Below, one piece after another: positions 41,710 through 49,693 of a stretch of DNA of 64,000 nt. A model generated the notes under the pieces. That model ran no database searches. It saw nothing but the letters and a program-made list of their open reading frames with translations, and was not told where the DNA came from. This stretch comes from Cellulosimicrobium cellulans (GTDB lineage Bacteria > Actinomycetota > Actinomycetes > Actinomycetales > Cellulomonadaceae): positions 93,803 through 157,802 of the forward strand of contig NZ_BJNZ01000008.1 of assembly GCF_006539945.1 (NCBI RefSeq), read 5' to 3'. Every line of letters starts with the position of its first letter. Within the stretch, counting starts at the first letter, position 1. The translations under genes and the position numbers were made by a program.

Positions 41710-42120
41710 TCACTGGACGTCGACGATGTCCACCACGAAGACGAGCGTGTCCGTGCCCGCGATGCCGGCCTGCGGCACGCCGCGCTGGCCGTAGCCGTGC
41801 TCCGGCGGGATCGAGAGCAGCACGCGCGAGCCGACGTTCTGGCCGACGAGGCCCTTGTCCCAGCCGCCGATCACGGCGCCGACGCCGATCGGGAACGCGA
41901 TGGTGTCGCCGCGGTCGTAGGAGTTGTCGAACACGTGGCCGCCCCACGCCTGGCCGAGGTAGTGCACGACGATGTTGCGCCCCGACGTGACGGCCGGGCC
42001 GTCGCCCTCGCTGAGCACGACGACCTGGAGGCCGCTGGGCGCGCCCGTCTCCGGGAAGGTGAGCGTCGGCTTGTCGCCGAAGGATCCGGATGCGGTCGGA
42101 AGGGTGGGCTGGTCGGTCAC
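41710..42120 (-). CDS. FKBP-type peptidyl-prolyl cis-trans isomerase
   Basis: 136 aa single FKBP domain. Conserved segments: VVVLSEGDGPAVTSGRNIVVHYLGQ, FDNSYDRGDTIAFPIGVGAVIGGWDKGLVGQNVGSRVLLSIPPEHGYG, and DTLVFVVDIVDV. These include the aromatic pocket residues of active isomerases. No signal peptide or lipobox, so it acts in the cytosol on protein folding. GTG at 42120. Confidence 0.93.
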   Translation of the reverse strand: MTDQPTLPTASGSFGDKPTLTFPETGAPSGLQVVVLSEGDGPAVTSGRNIVVHYLGQAWGGHVFDNSYDRGDTIAFPIGVGAVIGGWDKGLVGQNVGSRVLLSIPPEHGYGQRGVPQAGIAGTDTLVFVVDIVDVQ

Positions 42121-42220
42121 GAGGTTGCCTCTCGTCGGGTGCAGGAAGCCCGCGCGGACGCGGGTCTCCCTACCCTACGCGGGTCGCTCCGGGGCGTCCG
42201 GGGTGCCCTGCGCTCGCCCC

Positions 42221-42255
42221 TTGCGCACCGTGGCTAATAGCGTTAGCCTATTGGC
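42221..42255 (+). promoter_or_regulatory. Promoter and probable TetR operator of the hydrolase/tetR pair
   Basis: TTGCGC (42221-42226), 17-bp spacer, TAGCCT (42244-42249), seven bases, ATG at 42257. The imperfect inverted repeat GCTAATAG-N7-CTATTGGC (42233-42255) covers the -10 box, so a bound repressor would block it. Confidence 0.65.
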
Positions 42256-42256
42256 T

Positions 42257-43141
42257 ATGAACACGAGCCAACGATCCACCGTGCATCACCTCGCCCGGGC
42301 CGAGGGCCGTCTCGCCTACACGGACGAGGGCACCGGCCCTCTCGTCGTCGCCTCGCCCGGCATGGGCGACCTGCGCGCCACCTACGACGACGTCGCCCCG
42401 CACCTCGTGGCCGCGGGCTACCGCGTGGTCGTCATGGACCTGCGAGGCCACGGCGACAGCGACACCACGTTCTCGACCCACGGCGACGAGGCGACGGCGT
42501 CCGACTACGTCGCGCTCGTCGAGCACCTGGACGCGGGCCCCGCCGTCCTGCTGGGGAGCTCCATGGCGGCGTCGGCCGCCGTGATCGCCGCGGCCGAGCG
42601 CCCCGACCTCGTGCGCGCGCTCGTCCTCCTCGACGGGTTCCTCCGCGAGCCGTCGTCGCCCGCGAAGCTCCGTGCGATGCGCGTGCTCTACCGCCTCGCG
42701 CTCGCGCGGCCGTGGGGTGCCGCGTTCTGGGCGTCGTTCTACGGTTCGCTGAACAAGGGCCGCACGCCCGCGCGCCTCGCCGCGCACCAGGCCGCGATCC
42801 GCGCCAACCTCTCCGAGCCGGGGCGCCTGCGCTCCTTCCGGGACCTGGCCCTCCAGCTCGACCACCGCGTCGTCGAGCCGCGCGTCGCGCACGTCGAGGC
42901 GCCCGCGCTCGCGGTCTTCGGCGCGCTCGACCCCGACTACGCCGACCCCGCCGCCGAGGCCGCGTGGGCGCAGGAGTCGCTCGGCGCGACCACCCTCGTC
43001 CTCGCCGAGGTGGGCCACTACCCCCAGCTCCAGGCACCCGCGGAGGTCGTGACCGCGACGCTCGCGTTCCTCGCGGACCTGCCCGACGCCCCGCACCCGG
43101 CAGACGCGCGCGCCGAGGGGTCGGAGGGCACCCGTGGCTAG
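42257..43141 (+). CDS. Alpha/beta hydrolase
   Basis: 294 aa. Serine-hydrolase fold: oxyanion region VVASPGMGDLRATYDDVAPHL, MDLRGHGDSD, nucleophile elbow LLGSSMAASAAV (Ser in GSSMA), late acid in FGALDPDYADP and His in EVGHYPQLQAP. Substrate unknown; the order suits a small lipophilic ester or lactone. Leaderless ATG at 42257. It overlaps the following tetR gene by eight bases, so both are controlled together, probably by that repressor. Confidence 0.9.
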   Translation: MNTSQRSTVHHLARAEGRLAYTDEGTGPLVVASPGMGDLRATYDDVAPHLVAAGYRVVVMDLRGHGDSDTTFSTHGDEATASDYVALVEHLDAGPAVLLGSSMAASAAVIAAAERPDLVRALVLLDGFLREPSSPAKLRAMRVLYRLALARPWGAAFWASFYGSLNKGRTPARLAAHQAAIRANLSEPGRLRSFRDLALQLDHRVVEPRVAHVEAPALAVFGALDPDYADPAAEAAWAQESLGATTLVLAEVGHYPQLQAPAEVVTATLAFLADLPDAPHPADARAEGSEGTRG

Positions 43142-43724
43142 GGCGGGGCTCTCGCACGCGGCGGTCGTGCGGATCGCCGTCGACCTCGTCGACGCGGGCG
43201 GCCCGACCGGGTTCGTCGACCTCACGCTCGCGAAGGTCGCCGCGCAGGCGGGCGTCGCGACACCGAGCCTCTACAAGCACGTCGGCTCGCTCGCGGCCCT
43301 GCGACGCGAGGTCGCGATCGTGTCCGTCGAGGAGTACACGCGAGCGCTCACCGACGCGACGGTCGGGCTCGCCGGACCCGACGCCGTCGCAGCCCTCGCG
43401 CACGCGACCCGGCGCTACGCTCGCGCGCACCCCGGGCGGTACGCGGCCGTCCAGGTGGCACCCGACCCCGACGACCCCGCCGACGCCGCGCTCTCCGCGG
43501 CAGCGAGCCGCAGCGTCCAGGTCGTCGCTGCGGTGCTGCGCGGCTTCGACCTCCCCGAGGACCGCACGATCGACGCGATCCGGTCCGTGCGCGCGAGCCT
43601 CCACGGCTTCGTCGCGCTCGAGCTCGGCGGGGGCTTCCGGCTCCCGGACGACCTGGACCAGAGCTTCGAGGTTCACGTCCGCGCGATGCTCGCCGGTCTC
43701 GCGGCGCTCACCGACGGCACCTGA
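43134..43724 (+). CDS. TetR/AcrR-family transcriptional regulator
   Basis: 196 aa. The N-terminal helix-turn-helix is LVDAGGPTGFVDLTLAKVAAQAGVATPSLYKHVGSLAALRREVA (about residues 18-60), followed by a helical ligand domain (TRRYARAHPGRYAAVQVAPDPDD) of the WHG/TetR_C type. GTG at 43134 lies inside the hydrolase gene end. It probably represses the shared promoter at 42221. Confidence 0.9.
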   Translation: MARAGLSHAAVVRIAVDLVDAGGPTGFVDLTLAKVAAQAGVATPSLYKHVGSLAALRREVAIVSVEEYTRALTDATVGLAGPDAVAALAHATRRYARAHPGRYAAVQVAPDPDDPADAALSAAASRSVQVVAAVLRGFDLPEDRTIDAIRSVRASLHGFVALELGGGFRLPDDLDQSFEVHVRAMLAGLAALTDGT

Positions 43725-43799
43725 CCACGCGCCGGTCCTGCACCGCGCAGAACGACCCGACGGACACCTGCCCGTCCCCGCGAACCCTCGGAGGCCGCC

Positions 43800-44492
43800 A
43801 TGAGCCCGACCACCACCGCAGCGCCTGACACGACCACGTCGTCGACCTCGGCCCGACGCCTGACCGCCGCCGCGCTCGTCGCAGCGGGTGCGGGCTTCGT
43901 CCTGTTCCCCGTGATGCGGCCCTGGCCGGACGAGGCGCACCCGACCGCCGGGCTCGCCGCCGCGTTCGCGTCCGACCGCTGGGTCGTCGCGCACCTGTGC
44001 GGGATCCTCGCGATCGGGCTGCTCGCGCCCGCCCTCCTGGGACTGCGCTCGGCCCTCGCCCCGGTCGCCCCGCGGCGCGCCGCCGACCTGCTCGCGTCCG
44101 CGACGGGCCTCGTCTGGGCGGGCGGATTCCTCGCCGCGCTCTTCTTCGGGGCGGAGATGTTCGGCATCCAGGCGGTCGCGCGCGCCGCGACCTCCACGAG
44201 CGACCCCGCCGCCACCGGGTTCCTCGACGTCGTGACGGACCTGCGCACGGGACCTCTCGCCGTCACGCTCTTCGGCGCGGGGCTGATCCTCCTCGCTGCG
44301 GGCGGCCTGCTCACCGTCGTCGCGCTCCGCCGCGTCGTGCGCTGGTGGTCCACCCTGCCGTTCGCCCTTGGCCTCGTCCTGCTGCTGCCGCAGTTCTGGG
44401 GCGCTCCCGGGCTGAGGGTCGCGCACGGCGTCCTGCTCGGTGCCGGGTGCGTGCTGCTCGCCGTCGTGGCTCTCCGCCGACCACGACCTTGA
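43800..44492 (+). CDS. DUF4386/DUF998-like membrane protein
   Basis: 230 aa with about six membrane helices (residues 20-40, 60-82, 98-118, 150-172, 178-198, 205-225). There is a Thr/Ser-rich cytosolic start and short loops. HLCGILAIGLLAPALLGLRSAL and RVAHGVLLGAGCVLL resemble the small DUF4386/DUF998 integral membrane families, with no known activity. CGGAGG precedes the ATG. It follows tetR by 75 bp in the same direction, possibly part of that transcript. A perfect palindromic element follows. Confidence 0.75.
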   Translation: MSPTTTAAPDTTTSSTSARRLTAAALVAAGAGFVLFPVMRPWPDEAHPTAGLAAAFASDRWVVAHLCGILAIGLLAPALLGLRSALAPVAPRRAADLLASATGLVWAGGFLAALFFGAEMFGIQAVARAATSTSDPAATGFLDVVTDLRTGPLAVTLFGAGLILLAAGGLLTVVALRRVVRWWSTLPFALGLVLLLPQFWGAPGLRVAHGVLLGAGCVLLAVVALRRPRP

Positions 44493-44500
44493 CCTTTCCC

Positions 44501-44576
44501 GAGAACGACCCCGATCGCTGTCGAGCACGACATGGGGGTCGTCATCCGTCGGATGACGACCCCCATGTCGTGCTCG
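44501..44576. repeat. Dispersed palindromic element, copy 3 (perfect 27-bp stem)
   Basis: Half-arm GAGAACGACCCCGATCG (44501-44517), then arms 44522-44548 and 44550-44576 that are perfect reverse complements around a single T. Compared with copies 1 and 2 the stem carries compensated changes on both sides (GTCGTC/GACGAC against GTCGTT/AACGAC), so pairing is conserved although sequence varies. It lies between convergent genes. Confidence 0.88.
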
Positions 44577-44594
44577 GCGGGGTGCACGAGAGCG

Positions 44595-46004
44595 TCAGCG
44601 GGCGGCGACGAAGCCCAGGAGGTCGTGGCGGGTGAGGACGCCGACGGGGTCGCCGTCCTCGACGACGAGCAGCGCGTCGGCGTCGTGCAGCGCGGCACGC
44701 ACCGCCTCGACGCCCTCGCCCGCGCCGATGAGCGGGAAGCGCGGCTCCATGTGCTGGTCCACGCGGTCGGCGAGGGACGCGCGGCCGGAGAACACGGCGT
44801 CGAGGAGCTCGCGCTCGCTGACCGATCCCGCGACCTCGCCGCTCTTCACCGGCGGCTCCGCGCCGACGACGGGCATCTGGGAGACGCCGTACTCGCGCAG
44901 GATCTCGATGGCGTCGCGCACGGTCTCGCTCGGGTGCGTGTGCACGAGGTCGGGCAGGCGCCCGTCCTTGGCGCGCAGCACGTCCCCCGCGGTCACGCCC
45001 TCCTCGTCGGGCAGGAACCCGTACGACCGCATCCAGGCGTCGTTGAAGATCTTCGACAGGTAGCCCCGCCCGCTGTCGGGCAGCAGGACGACGATCACGG
45101 CCCGTGCCGCAGCCTCCGGGTCCTCCTCCTCGAGCCGCCGCGCGAGGCGCAGCGTCGCCTCGACCGCCATGCCGCACGACCCGCCGACGAGGAGGCCCTC
45201 CTCGCGCGCGAGGCGCCGCGTCATCGCGAACGAGTCCGCGTCCGTCACGGGGATGACCTCGTCGGGGACCGACGGGTCGTACGCGGCCGGCCAGAAGTCC
45301 TCGCCCACGCCCTCGACGAGGTACGGGCGCCCGTCGCCCCCGGAGTACACCGAGCCTGCCGGGTCGGCGCCGACGACGCGCACGCGCCCGCCGTCGGGCT
45401 CGGCGCGGTCCGCGGAGACCTCCTTGAGGTAGCGCCCGGTGCCCGTGATCGTGCCGCCGGTCCCGACGCCCGCGACGAAGTGCGTCACGCGGCCGTCGGT
45501 GTCCGCCCAGACCTCCGGGCCCGTGGACTCGTAGTGCGACGCCGGACCGTTCGGGTTGGCGTACTGGTTCGGCTTCCACGCCCCGGGGATCTCGCGCACG
45601 AGGCGGTCGGACACGGAGTAGTAGGAGTCCGGATGGTCCGGCGCGACGGCGGTCGGGGTCACGACGACGCGCGCGCCGTACGCGCGCAGCACGTCCCGCT
45701 TGTCCTGGCTCACCTTGTCGGGGCACACGAACACGCAGTCGTACCCCTTGCGCTGCGCGACGAGCGCGAGGCCGACGCCGGTGTTGCCGGACGTGGGCTC
45801 GACGATCGTGCCGCCCGGCGCCAGCTCTCCTGACGCCTCCGCGGCCTCGACCATCTTCAGCGCGATGCGGTCCTTCACCGAGCCGCCGGGGTTCACGTAC
45901 TCGACCTTGGCGAGGATCGTCGCACTGAGGCCTTCGGTGACACGGGACAGCCGGACGAGCGGGGTACCGCCGACGAGCTCCGAGACGTGCTCTGCGTATC
46001 TCAT
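44595..46004 (-). CDS. Cystathionine beta-synthase
   Basis: 469 aa. Fold-type II PLP enzyme with the lysine near 44 (NPGGSVKDRIAL), EPTSGNTGVGLALVA, GVGTGGTITGTGRYLKE, and GGSCGMAVEATLRLA. Two C-terminal CBS repeats follow (HPSETVRDAIEILREYGVSQMPVVG, and FPLIGAGEGVEAVRAALHDADALLVVEDGDPVGVLTRHDLLGF). Full-length enzyme with CBS tail argues for cystathionine beta-synthase rather than O-acetylserine sulfhydrylase. It makes cystathionine from serine and homocysteine. ATG at 46004 has only a weak ribosome site. Confidence 0.92.
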   Translation of the reverse strand: MRYAEHVSELVGGTPLVRLSRVTEGLSATILAKVEYVNPGGSVKDRIALKMVEAAEASGELAPGGTIVEPTSGNTGVGLALVAQRKGYDCVFVCPDKVSQDKRDVLRAYGARVVVTPTAVAPDHPDSYYSVSDRLVREIPGAWKPNQYANPNGPASHYESTGPEVWADTDGRVTHFVAGVGTGGTITGTGRYLKEVSADRAEPDGGRVRVVGADPAGSVYSGGDGRPYLVEGVGEDFWPAAYDPSVPDEVIPVTDADSFAMTRRLAREEGLLVGGSCGMAVEATLRLARRLEEEDPEAAARAVIVVLLPDSGRGYLSKIFNDAWMRSYGFLPDEEGVTAGDVLRAKDGRLPDLVHTHPSETVRDAIEILREYGVSQMPVVGAEPPVKSGEVAGSVSERELLDAVFSGRASLADRVDQHMEPRFPLIGAGEGVEAVRAALHDADALLVVEDGDPVGVLTRHDLLGFVAAR

Positions 46005-46129
46005 GCCCCGATCATCCCCGATCCGCGCGACGTGCGTGCGTCGTGCGATCCCCCGGCGGCACCACGGCGGGAATTTCCGTACGGTGTACAGCGTTGAGCC
46101 CTCCGACCGTCCCGACCGAGAGGTGACCC

Positions 46130-46831
46130 GTGCCCGAGACGACCACCGCCGCCCCGCATCCGACCGCTCCCGAGACGACCCTCCCCGACCTGCCCGGCGT
46201 CGCCGCCCAGGCCGAGCGCCTCGTCGCCCTCGGCGTCCACGAGCTCGCGGGCCTGACGCCCGACGCGCTCCGCGCGGCCGCGGCCGTGCTCGCAGCCACC
46301 GCACCCGCCGGGTCGCTGCTCGTCGTCGATCCCCGGCTCGCGCCGCCGTCCACGCTCGCTCCCCTGCTGCGGCTCCCTGCGCGGGACGGTGAGAAGGAGG
46401 GCTTCGTCGTCGTCGACATGACGGACGTCGACAGCTTCGCGCCGATCGAGGGCATCGAGGTCCCCGACGGCCCGCTCTCCCTCGTCGCCGCTCCGGACCG
46501 CGGAGACGACCTGGCGAGCTGGTCGCCGGACGAGGCGCTGCCCGAGCTCACCGCCCGGGGCCGGACGCCGCTGCTGCTGCACGAGGGCATCCACTGGGCG
46601 CTCCAGGCGCCGAGCGTCCTCACGCGCAACCTCTGCTACATGACGATCGGGTCGCGCCTGCGCAAGCCCGACGGCCGTCTCGACGCCCGCACCCCGGCGC
46701 TGTGGATCTCCAACGGCACGGGCCGCGACGGTCGCGAGCGCCGCGGCGCCCCGAAGGTCGGCTGGTGCTGGGCGGGCAACCGCCACACGTGGCTCGGCTT
46801 CGCCTCGACCACGGGCCGCCTCCCCGCTTGA
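46130..46831 (+). CDS. DUF5701 family protein
   Basis: 233 aa. Family features: LLRLPARDGEKEGFVVVDMTDVDSFAPIEGIEVPDGP, DRGDDLASWSPDEALPEL, and a very conserved C-terminal half (MTIGSRLRKPDGRLDARTPALWISNGTGRDGRERRGAPKVGWCWAGNRHTWLGFAS). The function is unknown and no membrane segment is seen. GTG at 46130 has AGAGG upstream. A perfect 26-bp hairpin follows the stop. Confidence 0.88.
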   Translation: MPETTTAAPHPTAPETTLPDLPGVAAQAERLVALGVHELAGLTPDALRAAAAVLAATAPAGSLLVVDPRLAPPSTLAPLLRLPARDGEKEGFVVVDMTDVDSFAPIEGIEVPDGPLSLVAAPDRGDDLASWSPDEALPELTARGRTPLLLHEGIHWALQAPSVLTRNLCYMTIGSRLRKPDGRLDARTPALWISNGTGRDGRERRGAPKVGWCWAGNRHTWLGFASTTGRLPA

Positions 46832-46844
46832 CGCAGCCTGGGCG

Positions 46845-46902
46845 TGTGGGCATGGAATGGGCCCGGTTCTTGGTCGAGAACCGGGCCCATTCCATGCCCA
46901 CA
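46845..46902. terminator. Perfect 26-bp hairpin between convergent genes
   Basis: Arms 46845-46870 and 46877-46902 are exact reverse complements around loop TGGTCG, ending 11 bases before the stop of the convergent membrane-protein gene. Confidence 0.85.
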
Positions 46903-46913
46903 ACGATGGGCGC

Positions 46914-47432
46914 TCAGCCGAAGAAGCCCAGGAGCGCGACGAGGACCACGACGACGCCGAGCACGACGACGAGGAGCGGGCGGTCGGAGGCCTCGCGCGC
47001 GGCGAGGCGACCGAGCCCGGCACCGACCGCCGCGGTGACCCCGACGACGGCGGCCGCGCCCGCGATCAGCGCTCCCCCACCGCTCGCACCGGCGTCGGCG
47101 AGCTGCCGCGCCAGGCCGCCGGCGAGCAGCGACCCCCACAGCGCGCCCGCGACGAGGCCCAGCGCGGCGAACACCAGCGCGGCCCGGCGCTCGGACGCGC
47201 CACGCGTGAGCCGGGTGCCGAGCCACGCCACCGCGGCGCCCGCGGTCGGCACGCTGAGCAGGATGAGGAGCGCCGCGAACGCGAGCCACGCGGGCGGCGC
47301 GCCGGAGACGACCATGTAGAGGACCTGGACGCCGAGCATCGCGGCCGCGGCGACGACCAGACCGGCAAGAAAGACCGGCACCCGCGGCGGAAGGTCCGCC
47401 GCGGGTGCCGGTTCACGGGTGCTGCGCGCCAC
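46914..47432 (-). CDS. Polytopic membrane protein, unknown function
   Basis: 172 aa from GTG at 47432, with about four to five helices ([110 protein letters not shown]). It begins two bases after the Bax-inhibitor-like gene's stop. A strong stem-loop followed by TCTTTCTT lies within its first 20 codons. So either its expression is attenuated, or the true start is an ATG further in (for example MLGVQVLY). No family recognised. Confidence 0.65.
   Translation of the reverse strand: MARSTREPAPAADLPPRVPVFLAGLVVAAAAMLGVQVLYMVVSGAPPAWLAFAALLILLSVPTAGAAVAWLGTRLTRGASERRAALVFAALGLVAGALWGSLLAGGLARQLADAGASGGGALIAGAAAVVGVTAAVGAGLGRLAAREASDRPLLVVVLGVVVVLVALLGFFG
47375..47411 (-). terminator. Rho-independent-like hairpin inside the downstream gene's start
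   Basis: Perfect 17-bp stem (47411-47395 with 47391-47375 on the minus strand), three-base loop, then TCTTTCTT. It is the only hairpin noted in the window followed by a pyrimidine/T-rich tail. It starts 24 bases past the Bax-inhibitor-like stop codon. Confidence 0.65.
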
Positions 47433-47434
47433 CG

Positions 47435-48328
47435 TCAGTCGCTGCTCTGCAGGATCGCGAAGAGACGCAGGAACTCGAGGTAGAGCCAGATCAGCGTGAC
47501 GAGCAGGCCGAACGCGGCCGACCACGCGAACTTGGCGGGCACGCCGCCCTCGACGCCGCGCTTGATCGAGTCGAAGTCGACGATGAGCGACGCGGCGGCC
47601 AGTCCGACCCCGAGGAGGCTGGCGATGATGCCCCAGCCGCTGTAGAGGCCCCAGCCGCCGAGGACACCGGTCATGATGAGGACGACGTTCACCAGCGAGA
47701 AGACCAGGTAGCCGACCATCGCGATGAGCAGCCAGCGCATGAACTTCGGCGTGACGCGCACGCGGCCGGACTTGAACAGGAACAGCGCGGCGGCGAACGT
47801 CGCGACCGTCGCCACGACGGCCGACGGCACGACACCGTTCCACGCCGTCTCGTAGACGCGGCTGATGCCGCCGAGGAACAGGCCCTGCGCGACGGTGTAC
47901 AGCACGATGAGCGCCGGGCTGGGGTTGCGCTTGAACGAGTTCACCAGGCCGAGCACGAGGCCGACGACCGCGCCGATGATCCAGACCGCCGGCATCTGCG
48001 GCGCGACCATCCACGAGCCCGCACCGACGACGACGAGGAGGGCCAGCAGGCCGCCCGTCTTCATGATGACGTCGTCGTAGGTGAGGCGCTTGGTGTCCGC
48101 CGTGGTCGCCGACGGCGCGTTGTACATCGCGTCGAGCGACGCGGCGTCGGCGGTCTGGGCGCCGTAGGCACCCCACTGCGCACCCTGCTGGGGCGGCGTG
48201 CCGTACGCGGGGCCCTGGCCCTGCGGCGGCGGGCTCCCGTAGGCGGGTCCGGCCTGCGTGGCCGCCCCACCGCGCTGGTTCTTCGGATCACCGAAGACCG
48301 CGCTGTTGTTGAAGACGGGGTTGCTCAT
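47435..48328 (-). CDS. Bax inhibitor-1/YccA family membrane protein
   Basis: 297 aa. A Gly/Pro/Gln-rich N-terminal 75 residues, then seven helices. Family segments include LTYDDVIMKTGGLLALLVVVGAGSW, GLFLGGISRVYE and a C-terminal FDSIKRGVEGGVPAKFAWSAAFGLLVTLIWLYLEFLRLFAIL with the conserved Asp pair region. Bacterial members act as pH-gated ion leak channels or stress proteins. AGGAGGAG precedes the ATG. The long cytosolic Pro/Gly tail is common in actinobacterial homologues. Confidence 0.93.
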   Translation of the reverse strand: MSNPVFNNSAVFGDPKNQRGGAATQAGPAYGSPPPQGQGPAYGTPPQQGAQWGAYGAQTADAASLDAMYNAPSATTADTKRLTYDDVIMKTGGLLALLVVVGAGSWMVAPQMPAVWIIGAVVGLVLGLVNSFKRNPSPALIVLYTVAQGLFLGGISRVYETAWNGVVPSAVVATVATFAAALFLFKSGRVRVTPKFMRWLLIAMVGYLVFSLVNVVLIMTGVLGGWGLYSGWGIIASLLGVGLAAASLIVDFDSIKRGVEGGVPAKFAWSAAFGLLVTLIWLYLEFLRLFAILQSSD

Positions 48329-48417
48329 GAGCTCCTCCTGGTCGCGGCGTCCACTACCTCTCAGCGGGCCTCGTCATCGGCGTCTCGCCTCGAGTCGGGT
48401 GTCGCTGGCCTGTGTTC

Positions 48418-48446
48418 ATCCTAGGGAACGTGCGAGCCGTGGTCAC
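48418..48446 (-). promoter_or_regulatory. Promoter of the Bax-inhibitor-like gene
   Basis: Minus-strand GTGACC (48446-48441), 17-bp spacer, TAGGAT (48423-48418), about 90 bases before the ATG. Confidence 0.5.
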
Positions 48447-48574
48447 TGTTCCCGCTGAGTTTTCGGCCCGCGGGGGCGAAGTCCCGACCAGCGGACCACC
48501 CGACGGCGTGCCGCGTACGCCGCGCGGTGTACGCCGCCCGGCCCATGCCCCGGGCAAGATACGTCGCACGGGGG

Positions 48575-48603
48575 CTGTCCGACGTCGTGCACGTCCCTAG
48601 GCT
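48575..48603 (+). promoter_or_regulatory. Candidate promoter of the ABC/two-component operon
   Basis: CTGTCC, 17-bp spacer, TAGGCT, about 100 bases before the ATG at 48704. The rest of the 375-bp gap (48329-48703) shows GC-rich imperfect repeats around 48510-48540 and no gene. Confidence 0.4.
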
Positions 48604-48703
48604 CGAGACGTACCTCGCGGAGAGGACCCCGGTCCGACCGGCACGACCCCGCCCGCGAGCACCAGAACCATCCCGGACGAACGACCCTCGGAGGGGCGAA
48701 GTC

Positions 48704-49693
48704 ATGATCGAAGCACGCGGCCTGACCAAGCGGTACGGGCCCAAGACCGCGGTGGACGGCATCTCGTTCACCGTGCGTCCCGGGACCGTCACCGGCTTCC
48801 TCGGCCCCAACGGCGCCGGCAAGTCCACGACCATGCGCATGATCATGGGTCTGGACCGCCCGACCGCGGGGACCGTCACCGTCAACGGGCGCCCGTACGC
48901 AGAGCACCGCTCCCCCCTCACCGAGGTGGGAGCGCTGCTCGACGCGAAGGCGGTCCACACCGGGCGCACCGCCTACAACCACCTCCTCGCGATGGCCGCG
49001 ACGCACGGCATCCCGACCAAGCGCGTCGACGAGGTCATCGACATGACCGGCCTCCAGTCGGTCGCGAAGAAGCGCGTCGGCGGCTTCTCGCTCGGCATGG
49101 GCCAGCGCCTGGGCATCGCGTCCGCGCTGCTCGGCGACCCCAGGACGCTCATCCTCGACGAGCCCGTCAACGGCCTCGACCCCGAGGGCGTCCTGTGGGT
49201 GCGCAACCTCGCCCGCTACCTCGCGTCCGAGGGCCGCACGGTCTTCCTCTCGAGCCACCTCATGAGCGAGGTCGCCCTCACGGCCGACCACATCATCGTC
49301 ATCGGCAAGGGCCGCATCATCGCGGACGCCCCGGTGAGCGACATCGTCAACGGCGCCCAGCAGCGCACGGTCCGCGTCCGCACGCCGCACGCGACGCAGC
49401 TCGCCGAGATCCTCACGAGCGACGGCGCGACCGTCACGAGCGACGAGCCGAGCCTGCTCGTGGTCACCGGCGCCGACGCGCCCGGGATCGGCGAGCTCGC
49501 CGCCGCGAAGGGCTTCGTCCTGCACGAGCTCACGCCCGTCACGTCGACGCTCGAGGACGCCTACATGGCCCTCACGGCCGACTCGGTCGAGTACCAGACC
49601 GAGTCCGCGCAGATCCACATCGGCCACGGCGCGGCGGGTGCGCCCGCGGGTGCGCCGGTCCCCACCGACTCCCTCGAAGGAGCGCAGCGATGA
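48704..49693 (+). CDS. ABC transporter ATP-binding protein (drug/lantibiotic export type)
   Basis: 329 aa. Walker A GPNGAGKSTT (near 33-42), signature FSLGMGQRLGIASALL (the glycine of LSGGQ is replaced, as often in this clade), Walker B TLILDEPVNGLDPEG, H-loop FLSSHLMSEV. A C-terminal about 100-residue extension follows, as in DrrA/CcmA-type exporters. It energises the permease encoded next, with which it overlaps by four bases. GGAGG precedes the ATG. First gene of a four-gene operon ending in a two-component pair. Confidence 0.93.
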   Translation: MIEARGLTKRYGPKTAVDGISFTVRPGTVTGFLGPNGAGKSTTMRMIMGLDRPTAGTVTVNGRPYAEHRSPLTEVGALLDAKAVHTGRTAYNHLLAMAATHGIPTKRVDEVIDMTGLQSVAKKRVGGFSLGMGQRLGIASALLGDPRTLILDEPVNGLDPEGVLWVRNLARYLASEGRTVFLSSHLMSEVALTADHIIVIGKGRIIADAPVSDIVNGAQQRTVRVRTPHATQLAEILTSDGATVTSDEPSLLVVTGADAPGIGELAAAKGFVLHELTPVTSTLEDAYMALTADSVEYQTESAQIHIGHGAAGAPAGAPVPTDSLEGAQR

